Positions 1 through 8,932 of a stretch of 64,000 nt of DNA are shown one piece after another. Below the pieces are notes generated by a model. The model was not told the origin of the DNA. It saw only the letters and a program-made list of their open reading frames with translations, and ran no database searches. Source of the DNA: Microbacterium timonense. Lineage in GTDB: Bacteria; Actinomycetota; Actinomycetes; Actinomycetales; Microbacteriaceae. The DNA is taken from assembly GCF_900292075.1 (NCBI RefSeq), contig NZ_OLMV01000006.1, positions 62,001 through 126,000 on the forward strand, written 5' to 3'. Every line of letters starts with the position of its first letter. Within the stretch, counting starts at the first letter, position 1. The position numbers and the translations under genes were made by a program.

Positions 1-3000
1 GACCCGGTGGGCCTGCGATCCGCCCGAGACCAGCGAGCGGACCGGGGCGAAGGTGTCGTTGGTGACGCGGCCGGCCCACGTCAGGCGCCACAGGGCTTCG
101 ATGACCGACTGCTCGTTCTCGGCGCCGGTGCTCTGCCGCAGCTGTGCGGCGAAGTACGCGCCGCCGCCGGCGAGGGCGGCGAGCAGCTGCGCGTCGAGCG
201 AGCCGGGCGCCGGCTCTTCGGCGTCGTCGGGCAGCGCGACGGTCAGCGGCACCGCGTCGGCGGGATGCAGGGCGATCCACCCGTCGCGTCCCGGGAGGCT
301 CCCGTGGCCGGACCACACCACCTCGCCCGTGGCGGTGAGCTCGTCGAGCATGCCGGGACTGTAGTCTGCCACGCGGGCCGGCAGCACGAGCGACTCCCAG
401 GCGCTCGCCGGGATCGGCACCCCCGCGAGCTGTTCGACCACCGCCGCGACGCCGTCGACGCCCTCCAGTGGGCGCGTGACGTGCTGCCAGACCGGCAGGA
501 ACCGGGCATAGGCGTGCTGCGGCACCGGCTCGACGCTGCCGCGGATCGCCGCGAGCGAGCGCATCCGCAGCCGGCGCAGCACTTCGGTGTCGCACCACTC
601 GGCTTCCTCACCGCGGGTCGTCGCGGCGCCGTCGCTCCCGGCGCCCCCGCTGGTCGACGCGTCCGGCAGGAAGAACCCGCTGGTCACCCGCCCCTGGGAT
701 TCCAGACGCTGCAGCGTCAGCCGCGCGACCGCGACGCCGATGCCGAGACGGTCGGCCACGGCATCCGCGGTGAAGGGCCCGTGGGTGCGCGCATACCGCG
801 CAACGAGGTCGCCGAGCGGATCGGCGACCGGTTCGAGGAAGGCGGTGGGGATGCCGACCGGGAGAGCGACGCCGAGCGCGTCGCGCAGCCGGCCGGCGTC
901 CTCGATCGCCGCGGTGCGGGTCGCGCCCGCGATCGTGACGGGAATCGCCCGGCGCGACTGGACGAGGGCATCGAGGAACCCGGATGCCTCCGCCTCTGTC
1001 GCCCCCTCGGTCGCCGGATGCGTCTCCGGTTCGAGCCGAGCGGCGACCTCGGTGGCATCGAGCGGGCCGAGCAGCCGCAGCAGGTCGGCGACGCCCTCGA
1101 GCCCGCGGGCGCGGCGCTCCGGGTCGAGACGCTGCACCTCGCGCTCGAACTGGGCGATGACGTCGGGATCGAGCAGCTCGCGCATCTCGACCTTGCCGAG
1201 CAGCTCCGACAGCAGGGCGGGGTCGACCGACAGTGCGGCAGCGCGCCGCTCCGCGAGCGGCGAGTCGCCCTCGTACATGAACGCGCCGACGTAGCCGAAC
1301 AGCAGGTCGCGCGCGAAGGGCGACGGCTGCGCAGGCTCGGTCTCGATCAGGCGGATGCGCCGCTCGCCGATGCCACGCATCAGGCGCAGCAGCGACGGCA
1401 CGTCGTAGACGTCCTGCAGGACCTCGCGGAGCGTCTCGAGGATGATCGGGAACGTCGGATAGCGTCGGGCCACCTCGAGCAGCTGCGCCGACCGCTGGCG
1501 CTGCTGCCACAGCGGAGTCCGCTTGCCGGGATTGCGGCGGGGCATCAGCAGGGCGCGAGCGGCGCATTCGCGGAAGCGGGAGGCGAACAGCGCCGAACCG
1601 CCGACCTCCTCGGTGACGATCTGGTCGAGTTCGTCGGGGTCGAAGACGAAGAGCTCGGCGCCCGGCGGCTCTGCCGTGGCATCCGGAATCCGGGCGATGA
1701 TGCCGTCGTCGCTCGCGACCGCCGACCCGTCAACTCCCAGCCGCTCACGGATGCGCGCGTTCACCGCGAGAGCCCACGGCGCGTGCACCTGCATGCCGTA
1801 CGGCGAATGCAGGATGACGCGCCAGTCGCCCACCTCGTCGCGACCGCGCTCGACCGTGAGCTGGCGGTCGGTGGGCAGGGTGCCCGTGGCCTCTCGCTGC
1901 TCGGCGAGATACGCGAGCAGGTTGTCCTGTGCGAATTCGTCGAGCCCCGCCTCGCGGAGGCGGGCCTCGGCCTTGTCGGGCTTGGCGGTGGAGACCTCGC
2001 GCGAGAATCGTCCCAGCGCCTCGCCGAGCTCTGCCGGGCGGCCGATGCCGTCGCCGTGCCAGAACGGGACCTTGCCGGGCTGCCCGAACGCCGGAACCAC
2101 ATTGACGCGGTCGTGGGTGATCTCCACGATGCGCCAGCTCGTCGTGCCGAGCGTGAAGACGTCGTTGACGCGCGACTCGTAGACCATCTCTTCGTCGAGC
2201 TCGCCGACGCGCGCGTTCTGGGACTCTCCGGCGATGAAGACGCCGAACAGCCCGCGATCGGGGATCGTGCCGCCGCTGGTGACCGCGATGTGCTGCGCGC
2301 CTGGTCGCCCGGTGAGCACGCCCAGATCGCGGTCCCACACGACGCGCGGACGCAGCTCGGCGAACTCGTCCGAGGGGAAGCGCCCCGAGATGAGGTCGAG
2401 CGTGGCCTCGTAGGCGGAGCGGGGGAGCGAGCGGAACGGAGCGCTGCGCTTGAGGGTCTCGTACCAGCCCTCCACGTCGAGCGGCCCCGTCGCGGCCGCG
2501 GCGACGGTCTGCTGGGCCAGGATGTCGAGCGGATTCTGGGGGATCGCGATCGCCTCGATCTGCCCGGCGAGCATGCGTTCGGTGACGATGGCGGTGTGCA
2601 GCACGTCTCCGCGGTGCTTGGGGAACAGCGCCGCACGGCTGACCTCGCCCACCTGGTGGCCGGCGCGGCCGATCCGCTGCAGGCCGGAGGCCGCGCTCGG
2701 GGGTGCCTCGACCTGGATCACGAGGTCGACGGCGCCCATGTCGATGCCGAGCTCGAGGCTCGACGTGGCGACGACGCAGCGCAGGACGCCCGACTTCAGC
2801 TCCTCCTCGACCTGCGCGCGCTGCTCCTTCGACACCGATCCGTGGTGCGCCTTGGCGAGCACCGGGTCGGCGCCGGCCGTGGCGCCGGCCTGAGCCATCA
2901 TGGCGGCGGGCACCGTCGCGTCGGGCAGGTCGATTCCGAGGCGCTCGGAGTAGATCTCGTTCAGTCGCCCGGTCAGGCGTTCGGCGAGCCGACGTGAATT

Positions 3001-4077
3001 GCAGAACACGATGGTCGAGCGGTGCTGGAGGATGCGATCCACGATCGCCTCTTCGACGTGCGGCCACACCGACCCGGTCATCTCGGTCTCGCCCGCGCCG
3101 CTCGCGCGTGCGCCGGATCCCTGGGCGCTGCCGTCGGCGAACCAGTCCTCGTCGATCTGCTCGTCACCGAGGTCGTCCGCCGGTTCGAGGCGTTTCGTCT
3201 CGCTCGTTCCTCGCTCGCTCGACGACCGGGATTCGGCGTCGTCGGACGGGTACGCGCTGGGCGCCGGCGGCGGGTTGAGCATGTCGCCGATCGGCACGAC
3301 GACCTTCATGTCGAAGGCCTTGGTGGCCCGTGGCGCCACGATCTCGACCGGCTCGGCACCGCCGAGGAAGCGAGCCACCTCGTCGATCGGGCGCACCGTC
3401 GCCGACAGACCGATGCGCTGGGCGGGCCGCCACTGGGCCGGGTCCTCGGTGAACGAGCGTCGCAGCGCGTCCAGGCGCTCCAGGCTCACCGCGAGGTGGG
3501 CTCCGCGCTTGGTCGCGGCGACGGCGTGCACCTCGTCGACGATGACCGTGTGCACGTCGCGCAGCGTCTCGCCGGCGCGGCTGGTCAGCATCAGGTACAG
3601 CGACTCGGGCGTGGTGATGAGGATGTCGGGAGGCGCCTGGACGAGCTTGCGGCGATCGGCGGCGGGGGTGTCTCCGGAACGGACCCCCACACTGACGTCA
3701 GGCACCGAGAACCCGAGGCGACGCGCGGACTGGCCGATGCCCACGAGGGGTGAGCGGAGGTTGCGCTCGACGTCGACGCCGAGGGCCTTCAGGGGTGAGA
3801 TGTAGAGGATCCGCGTCGCAGGGGCGGCGGCATCCCCTCGCCTGCGCTTGCCCGACTGCTCGACCGGCGAGGCGTCGGCCTTGTCGTGGAAGACCCGATC
3901 GATGGCCCAGAGGAAGGCGGACAGCGTCTTGCCCGAACCGGTGGGCGCGACCACGAGGGCGTGCTTGCCGGCCGAGATCGCCTCCCACGCGCCCTTCTGC
4001 GCGTCAGTGGGGGCATGGAAGGCGCCGCGGAACCAGTCCTGCGTGGCAGGACCGAACCGTTCGAGGACGTCGCCCAT
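1..4077 (-). CDS. lhr: Lhr-family DEAD/DEAH-box ATP-dependent helicase (3' end outside window)
   Basis: Superfamily 2 helicase of the large Lhr type, a 3'-5' DNA/RNA-DNA helicase linked to DNA repair. The minus-strand frame stays open from the ATG at 4077 to the window edge, about 1,359 codons, so the C-terminus is missing. Visible motifs: Walker A APTGSGKT (residues 44-51, about nt 3925-3948), DEVH box at residues 181-184, motif VI QRIGRAGH near nt 2660-2685, followed by the long Lhr-core and C-terminal region typical of the 1,500-residue family. A GAAGAT hexamer ends 6 nt before the ATG, suggesting a leaderless start. Odd feature: a copy of the window's REP-like repeat lies in frame around residues 283-296, encoding SSERGTSETKR, between the two RecA-like domains. 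The identification is secure; the exact cellular role is inferred from the family. Confidence 0.93.
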   Translation of the reverse strand, partial: MGDVLERFGPATQDWFRGAFHAPTDAQKGAWEAISAGKHALVVAPTGSGKTLSAFLWAIDRVFHDKADASPVEQSGKRRRGDAAAPATRILYISPLKALGVDVERNLRSPLVGIGQSARRLGFSVPDVSVGVRSGDTPAADRRKLVQAPPDILITTPESLYLMLTSRAGETLRDVHTVIVDEVHAVAATKRGAHLAVSLERLDALRRSFTEDPAQWRPAQRIGLSATVRPIDEVARFLGGAEPVEIVAPRATKAFDMKVVVPIGDMLNPPPAPSAYPSDDAESRSSSERGTSETKRLEPADDLGDEQIDEDWFADGSAQGSGARASGAGETEMTGSVWPHVEEAIVDRILQHRSTIVFCNSRRLAERLTGRLNEIYSERLGIDLPDATVPAAMMAQAGATAGADPVLAKAHHGSVSKEQRAQVEEELKSGVLRCVVATSSLELGIDMGAVDLVIQVEAPPSAASGLQRIGRAGHQVGEVSRAALFPKHRGDVLHTAIVTERMLAGQIEAIAIPQNPLDILAQQTVAAAATGPLDVEGWYETLKRSAPFRSLPRSAYEATLDLISGRFPSDEFAELRPRVVWDRDLGVLTGRPGAQHIAVTSGGTIPDRGLFGVFIAGESQNARVGELDEEMVYESRVNDVFTLGTTSWRIVEITHDRVNVVPAFGQPGKVPFWHGDGIGRPAELGEALGRFSREVSTAKPDKAEARLREAGLDEFAQDNLLAYLAEQREATGTLPTDRQLTVERGRDEVGDWRVILHSPYGMQVHAPWALAVNARIRERLGVDGSAVASDDGIIARIPDATAEPPGAELFVFDPDELDQIVTEEVGGSALFASRFRECAARALLMPRRNPGKRTPLWQQRQRSAQLLEVARRYPTFPIILETLREVLQDVYDVPSLLRLMRGIGERRIRLIETEPAQPSPFARDLLFGYVGAFMYEGDSPLAERRAAALSVDPALLSELLGKVEMRELLDPDVIAQFEREVQRLDPERRARGLEGVADLLRLLGPLDATEVAARLEPETHPATEGATEAEASGFLDALVQSRRAIPVTIAGATRTAAIEDAGRLRDALGVALPVGIPTAFLEPVADPLGDLVARYARTHGPFTADAVADRLGIGVAVARLTLQRLESQGRVTSGFFLPDASTSGGAGSDGAATTRGEEAEWCDTEVLRRLRMRSLAAIRGSVEPVPQHAYARFLPVWQHVTRPLEGVDGVAAVVEQLAGVPIPASAWESLVLPARVADYSPGMLDELTATGEVVWSGHGSLPGRDGWIALHPADAVPLTVALPDDAEEPAPGSLDAQLLAALAGGGAYFAAQLRQSTGAENEQSVIEALWRLTWAGRVTNDTFAPVRSLVSGGSQAHRV
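3191..3229 (-). repeat. REP-like repeat embedded in the lhr reading frame
   Basis: A reverse-oriented unit of the repeat family seen at 12480-13090, 23066-23177 and 24639-24723. It begins cgtttcgtctcgctcg and ends ctcgacgaccgg. Here it is inside a coding sequence and is translated in frame without a stop. Confidence 0.85.
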
Positions 4078-4146
4078 CCCTCCATCTTCGTCGCGATCGC
4101 CGACATCGGGCCAGGGCTGGACACCGCGGCGGTGCCGGGGCAGGAG

Positions 4147-4329
4147 TCAGCGCTCGGACGGGATGATGATCCAGAGCAGGATGTAGGCCCACAGCGACAG
4201 GCCGAAGAAGACGACCGCGATCACCGTGAGGATGCGGACCAGCGTCACGTTCCACCCGAAGCGGTCGGCGACGGCGGCGCAGACGCCCGCGATCCACCGT
4301 CCTCGCTGAGGTCTCACCAGTGCGTTCAT
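4147..4329 (-). CDS. small PspC-domain membrane protein
   Basis: A 60-residue protein consisting of little more than one PspC domain. The N-terminal half carries the signature RGRWIAGVCAAVADRFGWN (about residues 10-28). It is followed by one hydrophobic helix (about residues 32-56) ending in the typical IIIPSER. PspC domains are associated with envelope stress signalling, but stand-alone short versions have no assigned partner; nothing next to it is a phage-shock gene. A GAGGAT hexamer ends 6 nt before the ATG, so the mRNA may be leaderless. It lies 69 nt upstream of lhr on the same strand and could be cotranscribed with it. Confidence 0.85.
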   Translation of the reverse strand: MNALVRPQRGRWIAGVCAAVADRFGWNVTLVRILTVIAVVFFGLSLWAYILLWIIIPSER

Positions 4330-4432
4330 GACTCCATCCTCCGGCAGCGGCGGCCCGCGCGCACGGGGGCATACCCCCGGATCGATGCGGGGGCCGCGGC
4401 ATCCGCTTGCGCCGATGCCGCGGCCCGCGCTG

Positions 4433-6088
4433 TCACCGCTCGGTGAGGTGCCCGTCGCGGTTCAGCTCGAGCGTCAGATCCACGCCGATGCGCTCCAGGA
4501 ACGCGTCGTCGTGGCTGACGACCAGCACCGCGCCGCGGTACGCGGCCAGGGCGGCGACGAGCTGGTCGACCGTGTCCAGGTCGAGGTTGTTCGTCGGTTC
4601 GTCGAACACCAGCAGCTGCGGCGGCGGGTCGGCCAGCATCAGGCGGGCGAGGGCCACGCGGAACCGCTCCCCGCCCGACAGCGTGCCGACCGGGCGCTCG
4701 ACCGCTGCTCCTCGGATGAGGAACCGTGCGAGCTGGTTCCGCAGCTCCACCATCGTCACGTTCGGCGCGGACGGCGCCACGTTCTCGAGCACTGAGCCGC
4801 CGTCGTCGAGCCCGTCCACACGCTGCGGCAGGTATCCGACGCGGTCGGTGTGGAGCGCGAGGTGTGAAAGCGGCGGGCTGAATCGGCCCGATTCGCCCTC
4901 GGAAGCGCTTGAGCCCTCGAAATATCCCGTCCGTTTCACCGCCGGCCCGATCAGCGTCTCCAGCAGCGTCGTCTTTCCGACTCCGTTCGGGCCGATCAGG
5001 GCCACGCGCTCGGGCCCCTGGATGATCCACGAGCGCTCGCCGTCGCCCAGCGTCGCGATGCGCCGGCCGGCCGGCACGCCGGGGTCGGGCAGGTCGATCT
5101 TCACGATGTCGTCGTCGCGCACGCGCCGCTCTGCGGCGTCGAGGGCCTCGCGAGCGGATGCCTCGCGATCGGCCTTCTCGCCGCGCAGCTTGCCGGCCGA
5201 GACCTGGGCTGCCCGCTTCCTCCCGTTCATGATGATCTTCGGCTCGCGCTTCTCGTCGAACGCCTTCTGGCCCATCTGCTGCCGTCGGGCGATCGTCGTC
5301 TCGGCCTCGATGCGCTGTCGCTTTTCGCGCTTGACCGCCTGTTTGGCCGCGCGCTCCGCGTCGCGGGCCGCGCCCTGCTCGGCATCCAGCCACGCACGCC
5401 ATTCGGAGTACGGCCCGCCGAACACCGACAGCTCGTTGGCGTACAGCTCAGCCGTGTCGTCCATCAGTTCGAGCAGCGCCGTGTCGTGACTGACCACGAC
5501 GAGCGCACCGCGCCAGCCGCGGACCATGTCGTGAAGACGCGCACGCGCTTCCCGGTCGAGGTTGTTGGTGGGCTCGTCCAGCAGCGCGATGGGCGCTCCG
5601 CGCAGGCGGATGCCGGCGATGGCGGTGAGCACGGCCTCGCCTCCCGACAGCTGGCCGACGCTGCGGTCCAGCATGTCAGGGGCGAGTCCGGCCTCGGCGA
5701 GCGCGGCGTGCGCCCGGGCTTCGATGTCCCAGTCGGCCCCGACGGCGTCGAAGTGACGCGGGTCGGGGTCCCCGGACTCGATGGCGCGCAGCGCTCGCAG
5801 CGTGTCGCCGACACCGAGCAGGTCGGCCACGGGCCGGTTCACGTCGAGCGTCAGCCGCTGCGGCAGGTACGTGGCCTCGGCCGTGCGGGTGATGTGCCCG
5901 GACGACGCGGTGAGCTCTCCGGCGACCAGGCGCAGCAGCGTGGACTTGCCGGCGCCGTTGCGGCCGACCAGGCCCGTGCGGCCAGAGCCGAACGAGCCCG
6001 AGACATCCGACAGTGCGACGGAGCCGTCGGCCCACGTGAGCGAGACGCGGTCCAGGACGATGGCAGGGGTGAGGGTGTGTGCGGGCAT
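4433..6088 (-). CDS. ABC-F family ATPase (ribosome-associated, two ABC domains)
   Basis: A 551-residue protein with two ATP-binding cassettes and no membrane segment, the ABC-F layout; these bind the ribosomal E site and act in translation or antibiotic resistance. First cassette: Walker A GRNGAGKST (42-50), signature LSGGE (146-150), Walker B LLDEP (168-172). Second cassette: GPNGVGKTT (365-373), signature LSGGERFRVALARL, Walker B VFDEPTNNLDLDT. The highly charged linker around residues 240-325 is in the position of the P-site tRNA interaction motif. Start chosen at 6088 because AGGAGG (complement of 6093-6098) precedes it; the frame is open for 43 more codons upstream. A perfect hairpin abuts that SD. 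Whether it confers resistance (Msr/Vga-like) or has a housekeeping role cannot be told from sequence. Confidence 0.93.
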   Translation of the reverse strand: MPAHTLTPAIVLDRVSLTWADGSVALSDVSGSFGSGRTGLVGRNGAGKSTLLRLVAGELTASSGHITRTAEATYLPQRLTLDVNRPVADLLGVGDTLRALRAIESGDPDPRHFDAVGADWDIEARAHAALAEAGLAPDMLDRSVGQLSGGEAVLTAIAGIRLRGAPIALLDEPTNNLDREARARLHDMVRGWRGALVVVSHDTALLELMDDTAELYANELSVFGGPYSEWRAWLDAEQGAARDAERAAKQAVKREKRQRIEAETTIARRQQMGQKAFDEKREPKIIMNGRKRAAQVSAGKLRGEKADREASAREALDAAERRVRDDDIVKIDLPDPGVPAGRRIATLGDGERSWIIQGPERVALIGPNGVGKTTLLETLIGPAVKRTGYFEGSSASEGESGRFSPPLSHLALHTDRVGYLPQRVDGLDDGGSVLENVAPSAPNVTMVELRNQLARFLIRGAAVERPVGTLSGGERFRVALARLMLADPPPQLLVFDEPTNNLDLDTVDQLVAALAAYRGAVLVVSHDDAFLERIGVDLTLELNRDGHLTER

Positions 6089-6453
6089 GAGGCCTCCTGT
6101 GTCAGTCGTGCGCTGACACCGAGGACCGCTGATACCCGGGGCTCCGGGACGCGAGAAGGCCGGGAGCGGCGGGAAGCGGGGATCGACGTGCAGCGCGAAT
6201 CTTCGGGGCGCTGGCACGTCAGAACGACGGCAGCGCGATTACAGCGCGGACGCGTCGATCAGCTTCAATGGATTTCCTCACCGAGGGGACAAAGGCCGTA
6301 CGCCACCATAGCGGACGCGCGAAGAGATGGCCAGGCGAGCCGCGACCCTGCTCTCGTGTCAGTTCGGTAACGGTGACTGATGCGCGAGACGCAGGCTGTC
6401 GCGGCCGGTTATGTTTCTCACCACCAGCCCAATCAGAAGATCGAAGGGAACCG
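6089..6453. other. divergent intergenic region, 365 bp
   Basis: Spacer between the ABC-F gene (minus) and the lipoprotein gene (plus). Apart from the hairpin at 6099-6119 and the SD-like gaaggg before 6454, no convincing promoter, small gene or RNA is visible. The lipoprotein frame stays open upstream to 6268, but that extension has no signal peptide and no start signal. Confidence 0.6.
6099..6119 (-). promoter_or_regulatory. hairpin abutting the SD of the ABC-F gene
   Basis: Arms GTGTCAG and CTGACAC (7 bp, perfect) enclose a 7-nt loop. The stem starts directly next to the AGGAGG of the downstream ABC-F gene. Resistance-type ABC-F genes are often controlled in the 5' leader, so this could modulate ribosome access. 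That function is inference. Confidence 0.4.
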
Positions 6454-7485
6454 ATGGCCCCCCAATCCGCCGTCGCGGTCGCTTTGCTGGTCGCGCTCAC
6501 GGGAGTCCTCGCATCGTGTGTGTCGGCCGCCCGGCCCGCTGTAGAGACGCCGGACCCGGAGGTGACCGCGACGCAACCGGCACCCACCACCACGTCCGAG
6601 ACGCTCATGGTGGCTCCGGGGGCGAAACCCCCCGTCCTGGCGGACGGTGAGTGCGAGCAGATCCTTCCCCTCGACGTGGTCGCGAAGGCCACCGGGCGAG
6701 CCGTGGAACTGGATCGCGCGCCCGCTGGTGGGGGATATGACGCGTTCGCTGGCGCCGGAGGACTTAGTTGTATGTGGTGGTCAGACGGCGTCGACGTCCT
6801 GCACGTCGCAGTCTTCACCGCCGACAGTCTCTCGGAGGTCGACCTCGCGACCGTCGACGACTGGCGCGCGAATCCGGCGTGCGATTGGTACTGCTCTGTG
6901 ATCACCGAGCAGGACGGCTTCGTCGTCATCACGACGATCAACCCGCCGCAAGGCGCTGAGTTCGAGGGGTCCCTGCACGATGAGGCTGTTCGGATTGCGG
7001 AGCAGGTCGCTCCGGTCGCCATCGCCAACGTCGATGCGGACGGCGGGTGGGTGAGGGACCGCACGGGCTGGCTCGATGTCGATTGCAGCGCTCTCGGAGG
7101 AGCCCTGGGCCCAGCGCTGAGTCGCACCTTCGTCGGCGAGGACTGGGGCGTGTACATCGATCCGCCGCTAACAGCCGGTCTGGTCGCCGACAAAGCCGCC
7201 CGGATGTGGGTGTGCCGGTTCGTGGACGCCTCCGGTCAGTACATCGAAGCGTGGGGCTACGCCGGCGCGGCTTGGGGATTCGATCCGTCCAGCGCGTCGG
7301 GCGCCCTGCCCGCACCTTGGGTCGGCGGCCCGACGGAAGAGGGCGTGCGCAACGATGGAAGCGTCGGACAGGGGTGGGAGATGAGCGACGGCGTCAACGT
7401 CGTGCGCCTCACCGGAGTTCCCGCCGAGCTCGGTCTAGGCGTCGGCGAGGTCGCCGCAGCCCTCGCGGGCTCGCTCACCCCCTGA
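6454..7485 (+). CDS. putative secreted lipoprotein
   Basis: A 343-residue protein not recognised as a named family. The N-terminus is a lipoprotein signal peptide with hydrophobic core AVALLVALTGVLA and lipobox LASC (Cys22), followed by a Pro/Thr-rich linker (residues 30-50), so it is probably anchored outside the membrane. The mature part has several cysteines and aromatic stretches such as SCMWWSDGVDVLHVAVF. It may be two related half-domains: the DGECEQILPLD start recurs loosely as WLDVDCSALG after residue 200. The ATG at 6454 is preferred because it sits at the signal peptide and follows gaaggg. Function unknown. Confidence 0.8.
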   Translation: MAPQSAVAVALLVALTGVLASCVSAARPAVETPDPEVTATQPAPTTTSETLMVAPGAKPPVLADGECEQILPLDVVAKATGRAVELDRAPAGGGYDAFAGAGGLSCMWWSDGVDVLHVAVFTADSLSEVDLATVDDWRANPACDWYCSVITEQDGFVVITTINPPQGAEFEGSLHDEAVRIAEQVAPVAIANVDADGGWVRDRTGWLDVDCSALGGALGPALSRTFVGEDWGVYIDPPLTAGLVADKAARMWVCRFVDASGQYIEAWGYAGAAWGFDPSSASGALPAPWVGGPTEEGVRNDGSVGQGWEMSDGVNVVRLTGVPAELGLGVGEVAAALAGSLTP

Positions 7486-7495
7486 GACAGCAACG

Positions 7496-8161
7496 TCAGG
7501 TGGCGGCGTCGAGAGCTCCGAGCTGCTTGTCGAGGAACGCGCGCACGTCGACGAGTTCCTGTTCCGAGATGCTGTGCGTGAGGCCCGGGTACACGCGACC
7601 GCTGAGCTCGACTTTCTCCGGAAGCCACTGCGTCGTGTACTCGACGAGGAAGCCCGGGATGACGTCGTCGTTGGTTCCTCGCCCCCAGAACACGGGCGGT
7701 CGGCGTTCGGCGAGCTCGGCATCGCTCGGCAGCTCGCCGGGCGTGACGTAGCCCGACAGGTTCACGGCGAAGGCGAACCGCTCGGGGTCCAGGCGCAGCG
7801 CCTGCACCGAGACCGCACCGCCCTGCGAGAAGCCGAGGAGTCCGACGGATGCCGCCTCCGGCGCGTGTGCGTCGACCCAGTCGATCACTGCCTGTGCCGC
7901 CCGCGTGACGTGCGACGCGTCGCGTCCGTCCAGGCCGTCGATCGGATACCACGACCGCCCGGGTGCCGGCCACGGCGGCGTGAGCGGCGCCGCGAGGCTT
8001 GCCACGATGAAGCTCTCGGGAAGATAGGCGCGCAGCGGGTAGAGGTCGTGCTCGTCCGCGCCGTAGCCGTGGAGGAGCAGGAGGAGATGCCTGCCGGCGA
8101 GGGCCGTGCGTTCGGCGGACCACAGCACGGCATCCGCATCGATCACCAGCGCATCCGGCAT
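7496..8161 (-). CDS. alpha/beta hydrolase, phospholipase/carboxylesterase family
   Basis: A 221-residue esterase of the phospholipase/carboxylesterase (YpfH/Est) family. The oxyanion region is LLLLLHGYGADEHDL (26-40), the nucleophile elbow GFSQGG carries Ser112, the acid is in GTNDDVIPG (Asp165 or 166) and the base is His196 in GLTHSIS. It is expected to be a cytosolic hydrolase of short-chain esters; substrate unknown. It converges on the lipoprotein gene with 10 bp between stops. GAGGAT ends 6 nt before the ATG, which could serve either as a -10 element or a weak SD. Confidence 0.9.
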   Translation of the reverse strand: MPDALVIDADAVLWSAERTALAGRHLLLLLHGYGADEHDLYPLRAYLPESFIVASLAAPLTPPWPAPGRSWYPIDGLDGRDASHVTRAAQAVIDWVDAHAPEAASVGLLGFSQGGAVSVQALRLDPERFAFAVNLSGYVTPGELPSDAELAERRPPVFWGRGTNDDVIPGFLVEYTTQWLPEKVELSGRVYPGLTHSISEQELVDVRAFLDKQLGALDAAT

Positions 8162-8271
8162 GAGCTCATCCTCGCACGCAGAGCCGACAAGCGATCGGGC
8201 CGACAGCCGATCGACCCGACCCGGAGCGCCGACACGAGCGACGGGGCTCGGCAGTCGGGGAGGCTGCGGGG

Positions 8272-8277
8272 TATACA
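8272..8277 (+). promoter_or_regulatory. -10 element TATACA, leaderless geometry
   Basis: TATACA ends 6 nt before the ATG at 8284. The intervening ggaggc also resembles an SD, so both initiation modes are possible. Confidence 0.55.
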
Positions 8278-8283
8278 GGAGGC

Positions 8284-8871
8284 ATGTCCGTGCGCACTCC
8301 CGACCCCGAGCCTGCAGGCGACGAGCCGTTCGGCCCGCCCGCCGGGAACGTCTCGAACCCCGCCTGGCTCAGCGACATCGAGCTGGAGGAGGCGCGCCGG
8401 CGCCTGCCGATGCTCTACGTCGAAGGCATCCCCGTGCGCACCGACGGGATGGGGCAGGTCACCGCGGTGGGGATCCTGCTGCGGGCCACGCCCCTGGGCG
8501 AGATCACCCGGACCATCGTCTCCGGCCGCGTGCGCTACGGCGAGACCGTGCGCGATGCGCTCTTCCGCCACCTCGAGAACGACCTCGGGCCCATGGCGTT
8601 CCCGCTTCTGCCTCCGCAGCCGGTGCCGTTCACCGTCGCTGAGTACTTTCCGCTGCCGGGCGTCAGCGCCTTCCACGACGACCGGCAGCATGCGGTGTCG
8701 CTCGCGTTCGTCGTGCCGGTCACCGGGACGTGCGAGCCTCGCCAGGACGCGCTCGAGGTGACGTGGCTGACGCCGGAGGAAGCGGCATCCGATGCTCTCT
8801 CCGCGGAGATGGAGGGCGGACGTGGCACCCTCGTGCGGCTGGCGCTGGCGAGCGTCGGCGCGCTGCGGTGA
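8284..8871 (+). CDS. DUF4916 / Nudix-like protein
   Basis: A 195-residue actinobacterial protein that looks like DUF4916, a Nudix-fold family. The segment starting at Gly81 follows Nudix spacing: Gly81, Glu87, Arg95, Glu98, Asp100 and Gly102. The canonical REUXEEXGU core is altered because His replaces the Glu after Arg95 and Asp replaces the second Glu of EE, so catalysis is uncertain. The C-terminal WLTPEEAASD is also Nudix-like. It is transcribed alone, followed after 61 bp by the M3 peptidase with its own promoter. Confidence 0.8.
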   Translation: MSVRTPDPEPAGDEPFGPPAGNVSNPAWLSDIELEEARRRLPMLYVEGIPVRTDGMGQVTAVGILLRATPLGEITRTIVSGRVRYGETVRDALFRHLENDLGPMAFPLLPPQPVPFTVAEYFPLPGVSAFHDDRQHAVSLAFVVPVTGTCEPRQDALEVTWLTPEEAASDALSAEMEGGRGTLVRLALASVGALR

Positions 8872-8920
8872 GTTCGGCCGAGCCTCGCGTCACCTTCCTC
8901 GCCGCCGCCGTCGGTGCACC

Positions 8921-8926
8921 TAGGCT
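8921..8926 (+). promoter_or_regulatory. -10 element TAGGCT, leaderless geometry
   Basis: TAGGCT is separated by 6 nt (cgcaga) from the GTG at 8933. No SD lies in the gap. No clear -35 is visible. Confidence 0.6.
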
Positions 8927-8932
8927 CGCAGA

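Noticed and set aside
7..2997. Very long open frame on the plus strand antisense to lhr
   Set aside because: Arg/Gly/Ala-rich translation with no domain; it mirrors the third-position GC of the minus-strand helicase gene, which has clear motifs.
6268..6453. N-terminal extension of the lipoprotein gene
   Set aside because: No start signal and it would bury the lipoprotein signal peptide 62 residues inside the protein.
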